DNA of 6,900 nt from JBDTES01 sp039922435 (GTDB lineage: Bacteria; Patescibacteriota; Saccharimonadia; Saccharimonadales; UBA4665): positions 1 through 6,900 of the forward strand of contig JBDTES010000022.1 of NCBI GenBank assembly GCA_039922435.1. The letters are read 5' to 3'. The notes beneath the pieces were generated by a model that saw only the letters and a list, made by a program, of their open reading frames with translations, was not told the DNA's origin and ran no database searches. A program made the translations under genes and the position numbers. Shown here in pieces: positions 1 through 4,153 of this stretch (position 1 is the stretch's first letter; every line of letters begins with the position of its first letter).

Positions 1-96
1 CAAAAATACGACCACAATAACTAGTATCAATAGACCAAGTAAGTAACGGATAAGACGACTGACGTAACTCTGTTCGGGATAACCTTGGTAATCCAT
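1..96 (-). CDS. N-terminus of an unidentified small membrane protein (partial)
   Basis: An open frame on the minus strand begins with ATG at 96-94 and runs off the left edge after 32 codons. The visible residues begin MDYQGYPEQSYVSRLIRYLL and continue with an almost purely aliphatic run (about residues 19-32), which reads as a membrane-spanning helix behind a short polar N-terminus containing two arginines. A GAGGAG ribosome binding site lies at complement 110-105, 8 bases before the start, and a good sigma70-type promoter lies further upstream. That combination makes the start convincing although only a fragment is visible. It could be a membrane-anchored secreted protein or a small integral membrane protein; the family cannot be told from this piece. 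The insertion sequence ends about 70 bp upstream of its start. Confidence 0.7.
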   Translation of the reverse strand, partial: MDYQGYPEQSYVSRLIRYLLGLLILVIVVVFL

Positions 97-127
97 AAAT
101 ATCGCTCCTCATAAGCTTTATGACTCA

Positions 128-156
128 ATTATACAATAACTATCCGATATTGTCAC
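128..156 (-). promoter_or_regulatory. Sigma70-type promoter of the left-edge membrane protein gene
   Basis: On the minus strand, GTGACA (complement 156-151, five of six consensus bases) is followed after exactly 17 bases by a perfect TATAAT (complement 133-128). Transcription would start near 121, giving a leader of about 25 bases that contains the GAGGAG ribosome binding site. The -35 box lies only 12 bp from the left end of the insertion sequence, so the insertion appears to have spared this promoter but replaced everything upstream of it. Confidence 0.7.
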
Positions 157-168
157 TATTATCGTAGT

Positions 169-187
169 AACTCACAACCTTTGCAAC
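169..187 (+). repeat. Left terminal inverted repeat of the insertion sequence
   Basis: AACTCACAACCTTTGCAAC here matches the reverse complement of 1216-1234 (AACTCAGGACCTTTGCAAC) at 17 of 19 positions. The inner 11 bases (177-187) are perfect. The next base outward (168 with 1235) does not pair. Confidence 0.8.
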
Positions 188-210
188 CAAAACGGTAGGC
201 ATCCTAAACT
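181..210 (+). promoter_or_regulatory. Weak candidate promoter for the transposase
   Basis: TTGCAA (181-186, inside the left terminal repeat) is followed after 18 bases by TAAACT (205-210). Each box matches the consensus at four of six positions. The start of transcription would be near 217, which would leave out the left arm of the hairpin at 194-204. The match is weak, and the call rests mainly on position and on what is known of other insertion sequences. Confidence 0.3.
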
Positions 211-246
211 GTAAGAGCACTACATCTAAACAGGAAGGAGCCTACC
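194..246 (+). promoter_or_regulatory. Hairpin that would hide the transposase ribosome binding site
   Basis: GGTAGGC (194-200) is a perfect reverse complement of GCCTACC (240-246). After one bulged A (201), TCC (202-204) pairs with GGA (237-239), giving a 10-bp stem around a 32-base loop. The right arm covers the 3' half of the ribosome binding site AGGAAGGAG (232-240) and ends just before the ATG at 248. RNA reading in from outside the element would form it, while RNA begun near 217 could not. Comparable protection against read-through is established for IS10 and IS50; applying it here is inference. Confidence 0.55.
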
Positions 247-247
247 C

Positions 248-1231
248 ATGGCCTATTCTATCAACCCTTACTTACCGAAAGCGAGAGCTTTCGCCATGCA
301 ACTGCTCGTGCGGGAGCACGTGCCGTTGCAGACCGTTGCTAACCGCTGCGGTGTTCACCGCAGTACCATTTGGCGATGGAAGCGTAAGTGGGACAAGCTC
401 AATAAGCATGTCCAACTTACCAACGACAACCGGCCAAACCGGTCTCGTGCTCGTAGCGCACCAGTATCTGCCTTTCGGCTTGCTGCTGTAACGTGGTGCA
501 TACCGACACTCGCCAGTATTCCCAAGCTGAGCCCTACTGCCATTGGGCAAGATATTGTTACTCAGGTACTTGCCGTACGAGACCAACTCAAACGCTGCGC
601 TGAGGTAGTGTGGCACCACCTCGTAACGGTACTCGGTATCCGAGTGTCGCTAAGCAGTGTGCGCCGGATACTCCGGCGCCACCACTACTTTGACGGTGCC
701 CGTAAGAAACGAGTCCGTCCAGACAACCCAAGACGCCCACGCGTCACAGGACCTGGGGAGCTCGTAGAAACAGATACCATTCACCATGTGGATCCGACCA
801 GTGGCAAACGGTTGTATTACTACACCGTCATTGACTTGTTTACCCGGATGACACACGTCACGCTCGCACCCCGACTAGGGCCGGGGCTAGCTGCACAAGC
901 AGTGTTGGATGCACAGCGTGCTTGGGAATTCAGCATTTCCATGGTGCAGGCTGACAATGGACCAGAATATGGCCGGTACTTTAGCGAACAACTGACCAGA
1001 CATGGCATTGTGGTCCGGCACAGCCGGTTACACCGACCAAATGACAATGCCCACATTGAGCGCTTTAACCGGACAATCCAGACTGAATGTATTGGTCATT
1101 ACTGGCGCAGGAGCGTACCGCTCTCACGCCAGCGAGCTACGCTAAGTACGTATCTCGACTACTACAACACAAGGCGTGTACACTTAGGCATACAGATGCA
1201 GGTGCCTGCGGATATGTTGCAAAGGTCCTGA
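248..1231 (+). CDS. DDE transposase (IS481-like, integrase catalytic core)
   Basis: The protein (327 residues) would bind the element ends and catalyse strand transfer. The N-terminus holds a helix-turn-helix around residues 27-48 (PLQTVANRCGVHRSTIWRWK). A linker rich in arginine follows at about 60-70, and a second small helical DNA-binding region containing VSLSSVRRILRR lies at about 133-144. The RNase H-like core begins near residue 170. The likely catalytic triad is D176 (in ETDTIH), D236 (in QADNGPEY) and E271 (in HIERFNRT), with 34 residues between the last two. The C-terminus YLDYYNTRRVHLGI (302-315) is the usual tail of this superfamily. The start at 248 is chosen because AGGAAGGAG sits 7 bases upstream. 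The last codons and the TGA stop lie within the right terminal repeat, a common economy in insertion sequences. Length is normal and no frameshift is seen. IS481 versus a close integrase-core relative is not settled. Confidence 0.88.
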   Translation: MAYSINPYLPKARAFAMQLLVREHVPLQTVANRCGVHRSTIWRWKRKWDKLNKHVQLTNDNRPNRSRARSAPVSAFRLAAVTWCIPTLASIPKLSPTAIGQDIVTQVLAVRDQLKRCAEVVWHHLVTVLGIRVSLSSVRRILRRHHYFDGARKKRVRPDNPRRPRVTGPGELVETDTIHHVDPTSGKRLYYYTVIDLFTRMTHVTLAPRLGPGLAAQAVLDAQRAWEFSISMVQADNGPEYGRYFSEQLTRHGIVVRHSRLHRPNDNAHIERFNRTIQTECIGHYWRRSVPLSRQRATLSTYLDYYNTRRVHLGIQMQVPADMLQRS

Positions 1232-1234
1232 GTT
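1216..1234 (-). repeat. Right terminal inverted repeat of the insertion sequence
   Basis: GTTGCAAAGGTCCTGAGTT is the partner of the repeat at 169-187, with mismatches only at the two central-outer bases (1227-1228). It overlaps the transposase C-terminal codons (L-Q-R-S-stop). Confidence 0.8.
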
Positions 1235-1258
1235 CTATACGTAGGTAAGAATCAGCCC

Positions 1259-1501
1259 TTAAGCGGCAATAGCGGCGTCAATTTCGGGACGATTGAAGCC
1301 AACGATTATCTTGTCACCTATTTCGAGCACTGGAATACCAGTCTGGCCGGACTTGTCGACGGCTTCTTCGGCGAACTTGATATCTTTCTCGACATCTTTT
1401 TCGGTATATTTGATTCCCTTTTTGTCGAGATATTCTTTAGCTAGGTGGCAAAAAGCGCACCAGCTGGCTGTGTAAATCGTGATATTTTTTGTCGAGTCCA
1501 T
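1259..1501 (-). CDS. Glutaredoxin-like thiol-disulfide protein (YruB/NrdH type)
   Basis: This is an 80-residue single-domain thioredoxin-fold protein of normal length for NrdH and YruB-type glutaredoxins. A first beta strand (ITIYTASW) leads into the redox motif C15-A-F-C18. The cis-proline loop is TGIPVLEIG (P57 in the protein), and IVGFNRPEID (67-75) is the typical YruB-type ending before the last helix. The likely role is cytosolic dithiol reduction, for example passing electrons to a reductase or to oxidised proteins; the partner is not evident. The motif CAFC differs from the usual glutaredoxin CPYC and the CPPC-like form common in YruB proteins, so the redox potential may differ. AGAAAGGA (complement 1517-1510) precedes the ATG by 8 bases. 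The gene is divergent from the ATP synthase operon, and its stop lies 27 bases from the transposase stop. No terminator is visible between them. Confidence 0.88.
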   Translation of the reverse strand: MDSTKNITIYTASWCAFCHLAKEYLDKKGIKYTEKDVEKDIKFAEEAVDKSGQTGIPVLEIGDKIIVGFNRPEIDAAIAA

Positions 1502-1519
1502 GGGGTAGATCCTTTCTAT

Positions 1520-1538
1520 TACTATACTAAGTATAGTA
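1520..1538. promoter_or_regulatory. 19-bp perfect palindrome, candidate operator
   Basis: TACTATACT-A-AGTATAGTA has 9-bp perfectly complementary arms around a single A. It lies 19-37 bases upstream of the glutaredoxin start and about 90 bp upstream of the ATP synthase promoter. Each arm contains TATACT on one strand, so the minus-strand copy (complement 1535-1530) could be the glutaredoxin -10 box, giving a leader of about 20 bases. No good -35 box accompanies it. A dimeric repressor or redox regulator could bind here; as an RNA it would be an AT-rich, weak stem without a U-tract. The function is inference. Confidence 0.45.
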
Positions 1539-1624
1539 TAGCACCATAAGCAAGTTTAATCATAGAAAATTTTTGGACACGAGCTAGCTGGGCCATAATT
1601 GTTTTCATAGCAGTCTAAAAATAT

Positions 1625-1654
1625 TTGCCTAGCCGGGAACAGAGGTGCTATAAT
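1625..1654 (+). promoter_or_regulatory. Extended -10 promoter of the ATP synthase operon
   Basis: A perfect TATAAT at 1649-1654 is preceded by TG at 1646-1647 with one base between (TGCTATAAT), the extended -10 form. TTGCCT (1625-1630, four of six) sits 18 bases upstream as a -35 box. Transcription should begin at about 1661, only some 6 bases before the ATG at 1667, so the first gene would be read from an essentially leaderless message. Confidence 0.7.
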
Positions 1655-1666
1655 TTGGACAAGATT

Positions 1667-2026
1667 ATGGTAAAGACTGCTACTGCGCCCCGAACGACGA
1701 CGCCTGTTACTAAAGGTGGTGACGCAAAGTCGACTATTGACGAGAGTGTACGACAGCGAAATTTGTTCCTAACAATGGCTATAGATATGAGTTGGCGACT
1801 GGCCGTTAGTGTGCTTATTCCGGTGATTGGTGGCCATTATTTAGATGAGCATTTTAATAAGACTCCCCTATTGACGCTGCTTGGAATGGTAGTTGCCCTA
1901 GCATTGTCGGCCGCAGTAATATGGCGAGCCTTAAAGATGGCTAATAGTCTGCCGGTGCCGCAGCTAACCAAGGCTCAGAGACGGGCCATTCGGAAAAGCT
2001 ATGAAAAAGAAGAGGCTGACGAATAA
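1667..2026 (+). CDS. atpZ: AtpZ/AtpI-like small membrane protein at the head of the ATP synthase operon
   Basis: The product has 119 residues with two predicted membrane helices (about 40-57 and 67-87), a disordered basic/polar N-terminus and a charged C-terminal tail (TKAQRRAIRKSYEKEEADE). The signature GGHYLDEHFNKTPLLTLLGM (55-73) between the helices matches the AtpZ/ATPase_gene1 family pattern of G, LD, T-P and G. Proteins of this group head many bacterial atp operons and have been linked to Mg2+/Ca2+ supply and to assembly of the c-ring; the specific role here is inferred from family and position. I choose ATG 1667 because an upstream TTG in frame at 1625 is the -35 box and its codons run through the -10 box. 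No ribosome binding site precedes 1667, in keeping with a leaderless message. M37 or M41 remain possible starts that would keep both helices. The stop overlaps the atpB start by one base (TAATG). Confidence 0.72.
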   Translation: MVKTATAPRTTTPVTKGGDAKSTIDESVRQRNLFLTMAIDMSWRLAVSVLIPVIGGHYLDEHFNKTPLLTLLGMVVALALSAAVIWRALKMANSLPVPQLTKAQRRAIRKSYEKEEADE

Positions 2027-2889
2027 TGCTGTCGTTTCTTAGTAACTTTGCCCAAGCTTCGGGGCCTGAACTGCATGTAGCTCCTGGTGGAGTCTTCGAG
2101 ATTGGTGGTTGGACCATTACTAACTCGATTTTGTACGGCTGGATTATTTCGTTACTGGTTATTATTATGTTGCTAGTGGTGGCCCGCCGTGTTCGAGTTA
2201 AGCCTAGTGGTGGATTTGTGCAATATGTCGAGTTTGGTGTTGAGTTTATTCGTGACCTAGTTGAGGGCGCCTTTGATGATAAGAAAGTGGCCCGCAAGTA
2301 TGTACCATATTTTGTGACATTATTCTTCTTTATTTTGCTTAATACCTGGTTTGGTTTATTGCCGATTGTGGGTGAAGGTTTTAAGGCTGGTAGTATTCCA
2401 CTACTCCGACCGTTTACTGGTGATTGGAATGGTACGTTTGCTATGGCCGCTGTGACAATGGGTTTTGTCTATGTATCATCGGTCCGGGAATCTGGCGGAA
2501 TCGGTAAATATCTGCGCCATTTCTTTGTCGGTAGTCCCTTGAATCCGCTCTATTTGGTTATCGGTTTACTAGAGATGTTTAGCGACTTGACGAGAGTCCT
2601 GAGTCTGTCAATTCGTCTGTTTCTTAACGTTGCAATTGGCGAAATGGTGATTGCAGTCTTTGCCTACCTGGGACATTTTGCGGCCCCGCTGACAGCAGCA
2701 CCATTTACCCTGATTGAGTTTGGAATCGGTGCCTTGCAGTCTTATATCTTTGTTATTTTGGGGATAATGTATCTGGCAGTGGCCGTAAACCACTCTCAGC
2801 AACACGAGGCCGACGGTACCGACTTGACCGATGATACCCAACCTGAAACAATTAGTAGTGAAGCCGCTACTGGGAGTGCCAATGGGTAG
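2026..2889 (+). CDS. atpB: F-type ATP synthase subunit a
   Basis: Subunit a (287 residues) is the membrane stator half-channel that passes protons to the c-ring. The N-terminus has the usual FEIGGWTITNSILYGW entry into the first helix (about 24-52). The horizontal-helix region holds the family motif LTRVLSLSIRLFLNVAIGEM, in which R197 is the essential arginine facing the ring. E206 and E231 occupy the positions that form the exit half-channel (E219 and H245 in E. coli). Q239 in LQSYIF is also conserved. Five or six hydrophobic segments are visible. The last helix ends near residue 255 and is followed by an unusual hydrophilic, acidic tail of about 32 residues rich in D, E, T and S. The start codon shares an A with the preceding stop (TAATG), suggesting translational coupling to the AtpZ-like gene. 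The identity is secure. Confidence 0.96.
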   Translation: MLSFLSNFAQASGPELHVAPGGVFEIGGWTITNSILYGWIISLLVIIMLLVVARRVRVKPSGGFVQYVEFGVEFIRDLVEGAFDDKKVARKYVPYFVTLFFFILLNTWFGLLPIVGEGFKAGSIPLLRPFTGDWNGTFAMAAVTMGFVYVSSVRESGGIGKYLRHFFVGSPLNPLYLVIGLLEMFSDLTRVLSLSIRLFLNVAIGEMVIAVFAYLGHFAAPLTAAPFTLIEFGIGALQSYIFVILGIMYLAVAVNHSQQHEADGTDLTDDTQPETISSEAATGSANG

Positions 2890-2948
2890 TGTTTAAATTG
2901 GTTTTAATTTATTAATAAAAGTTAATGGTATTTAAGGAGAAAATATAA
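2890..2948 (+). promoter_or_regulatory. Cytosine-free A/T-rich leader with strong ribosome binding site before atpE
   Basis: This 59-base spacer, the longest gap in the operon, contains 9 G and no C on the plus strand and ends with AAGGAGA (2934-2940), 8 bases before the atpE ATG. Without C, the RNA cannot form internal G-C pairs, so it should stay open. In E. coli, an unstructured U/A-rich region upstream of atpE raises translation of subunit c, which is needed at many copies per complex. A similar role is a reasonable inference here. Confidence 0.5.
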
Positions 2949-3185
2949 ATGGATTTGTTCGCAGCAGCACAGACGGTAGATTTAACAGTTGTTGGTAAGG
3001 GTCTAATGGTCGGTCTTGGCTTTATTGGCCCATCGATCGGTATTGGTTTGATTGCTGGCAGTTACTTGAAATCGGTTGGCCGTAACCCAGAAGCCGCTAA
3101 ATTCTTTGGTCAAACACTGGTGTTTGTGGCCATTGTTGAGTTGTTCGGTCTACTAGCCTTCGCATCAACCTTTATTGTCAAATAG
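2949..3185 (+). CDS. atpE: F-type ATP synthase subunit c
   Basis: This is the 78-residue hairpin proteolipid that forms the rotating ring. Helix 1 runs over about 13-39 and contains the glycine-rich packing motif in a partly degenerate form (GLGFIGPSIGIGLIAG, 22-37). The polar loop is GRNPEA (44-49), which contacts gamma. Helix 2 (about 53-76) carries the ion-binding carboxylate E64 in AIVELFGLL. Compared with the Na+-binding rings of Ilyobacter (GPGVGQG in helix 1, ES/ET in helix 2), this protein has I32 in place of the ligand Gln and L65-F66 after the Glu, so proton coupling is predicted. The length is normal for the family. The start has the strongest ribosome binding site in the operon, matching the high copy number required. 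No signal peptide is seen. Confidence 0.96.
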   Translation: MDLFAAAQTVDLTVVGKGLMVGLGFIGPSIGIGLIAGSYLKSVGRNPEAAKFFGQTLVFVAIVELFGLLAFASTFIVK

Positions 3186-3206
3186 TGAAGTTATAGAGGA
3201 AATATT

Positions 3207-3743
3207 TTGGACACTTTATTGACACATTTTGCAGCAGATAGCTCGAGTTCCGGAATTGGAGCTCTAGGAGTTGATGTTAAAGCATTTATTATTCAGTTAA
3301 TTACTTTTGTAATCGCCTTTTTAGTACTTAAAAAATGGGCTTTCAAGCCGATCATTAAGCTAATGGACGAGCGACGAACTACCATCGAAAGTGGCGTTAA
3401 GCTGGGTGAGGAGATGCAGAAAAGTAAAAGGGAGCTTGACGCCAAGGTTGACGAAGAGTTGCATGAGGCCCGGCTAGAGGCTGATGGTATTATTGCCGCC
3501 GCTAACGAATCGTCGCGGACTACCGTCAGAGAGGCCGAAGACTCGGCCCGGCTCAAGGCTGAGGGTATTTTGAAGGCAGCTGATGCTCGGATTGTGACTG
3601 ACACCAAACGAGCTCGCAGTAAGCTCCAGAACGAACTTGTTGGTTTAATCTCTGAGGCTACCGAAGTGATTATTGGTGAGAAAGTTGACGCTACCAAGGA
3701 TGCTCAACTAGTCGAGCGAGCCCTGAAGGGTCAGAAGGCCTAA
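3207..3743 (+). CDS. atpF: F-type ATP synthase subunit b
   Basis: The product has 178 residues with the classic b plan. A short N-terminus leads into one membrane helix (about 24-43, VKAFIIQLITFVIAFLVLKK), then the conserved hinge FKPIIKLMDERRTTIESG (46-63), and then a long charged helix to about 145 rich in A, E, K and R that forms the right-handed peripheral stalk dimer. The C-terminal NELVGLISEATEVIIGEKVD (142-161) resembles the delta-binding end. It uses a TTG start: GAGGA at 3196-3200 lies 6 bases before the TTG at 3207, and the first in-frame ATG is at residue 53, beyond the membrane helix, so it cannot be the start. Only one b gene is present, so the stalk is a homodimer unless a second copy lies elsewhere. 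Confidence 0.93.
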   Translation: MDTLLTHFAADSSSSGIGALGVDVKAFIIQLITFVIAFLVLKKWAFKPIIKLMDERRTTIESGVKLGEEMQKSKRELDAKVDEELHEARLEADGIIAAANESSRTTVREAEDSARLKAEGILKAADARIVTDTKRARSKLQNELVGLISEATEVIIGEKVDATKDAQLVERALKGQKA

Positions 3744-3744
3744 A

Positions 3745-4152
3745 ATGGGCAAAACGTCACGTACCCGAATTGCTAGTGTGATAGCCGACCACACATTAAG
3801 GCACGGTGGGTCTGAGCAATACGCTAAAGAGATTGCCGCTTATCTGATTTCGGAGCGTCGAGTTGATGGCCTAGATTCGATCATGCGTGATGTTATGGAC
3901 GATTGGTCGAAGGTCGGACATCTGGAAGTGCTAGCCTTTAGTGCTCACCCGCTGACTCCAGCTCTGAAAGACCAGATTACCGAGCAGATTCGAGCAGTTA
4001 GCTCAGCTGCTAAAGATATAATTATTACTGAGGTTTATGACGCCAAAGTTATTGGCGGCGTACGTCTGAGGTTAGCGAATCGACAACTGGATTTGTCCGT
4101 CGAGAACAAGCTAAATGAATTCAAACAGTTAACAGGTGCCGGAAAGGAATAA
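3745..4152 (+). CDS. atpH: F-type ATP synthase subunit delta, short form
   Basis: Delta (OSCP in mitochondria) caps the F1 head and holds it to the b stalk. The C-terminal half is recognisable: an alternating strand-helix region (about 60-97), then YDAKVIGGVRLRLANRQLDL (98-117), which matches the delta/OSCP ending with its GG and D-x-S features (D116, S118), and a last helix NKLNEFKQ. At 135 residues it is about 40 shorter than E. coli delta (177). The loss is in the N-terminal six-helix bundle that normally binds the tops of the alpha subunits, where only about 55-60 residues remain. AGAAGG (3733-3738) sits 6 bases before the ATG, and the gap from atpF is one base. The position between b and alpha confirms the identity. 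The short form appears genuine, since no frameshift or out-of-frame remnant is visible. Confidence 0.88.
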   Translation: MGKTSRTRIASVIADHTLRHGGSEQYAKEIAAYLISERRVDGLDSIMRDVMDDWSKVGHLEVLAFSAHPLTPALKDQITEQIRAVSSAAKDIIITEVYDAKVIGGVRLRLANRQLDLSVENKLNEFKQLTGAGKE

Positions 4153-4153
4153 G

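Larger units (their letters stand above)
169..1234 (+). mobile_element. Insertion sequence, IS481-like, about 1.07 kb
   Basis: The element is bounded by 19-bp imperfect terminal inverted repeats (169-187 and 1216-1234, 17 of 19 positions matching) and contains one transposase gene that nearly fills it. Its length and single-ORF plan fit the IS481 group of DDE elements. The transposase frame is intact and has its catalytic residues, so the copy may be active. No exact flanking target duplication is seen, only a similar pair: CTATTATCGTAG (156-167) and CTATACGTAG (1235-1244). It sits between two minus-strand genes, so it disrupts no visible coding region. The family name is an inference from protein motifs. 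The outermost bases of the element are uncertain by a few positions. Confidence 0.75.

Noticed and set aside
1232..1258. Bidirectional terminator between the convergent transposase and glutaredoxin genes
   Set aside because: No GC-rich stem followed by a T run is present on either strand. Only a short TACGTA palindrome is seen.
1574..1599. Second promoter upstream of the atp operon (TGGACA with CATAAT)
   Set aside because: The spacer is only 14 bases, too short for a sigma70 promoter, and the downstream extended -10 site is far better.
1625..1666. TTG start at 1625 for the AtpZ-like gene, adding 14 residues
   Set aside because: These codons coincide with the -35 box, the spacer and a perfect extended -10 box, and the added residues are not part of any AtpZ-like pattern.
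1941..2297. Minus-strand open frame opposite the atpZ-atpB junction
   Set aside because: It spans the ends of two secure genes on the other strand, has low-complexity content and no start signal.
3293..3697. Long minus-strand open frame (134 codons) opposite atpF
   Set aside because: It is a Ser/Ala-rich mirror of the charged coiled-coil codons of subunit b, with no ribosome binding site and no family features.
4136..4153. GTG start at 4136 for atpA
   Set aside because: It lies inside atpH and has no ribosome binding site, while ATG 4154 has GGAAAGGA 5 bases upstream and gives the usual alpha N-terminus.
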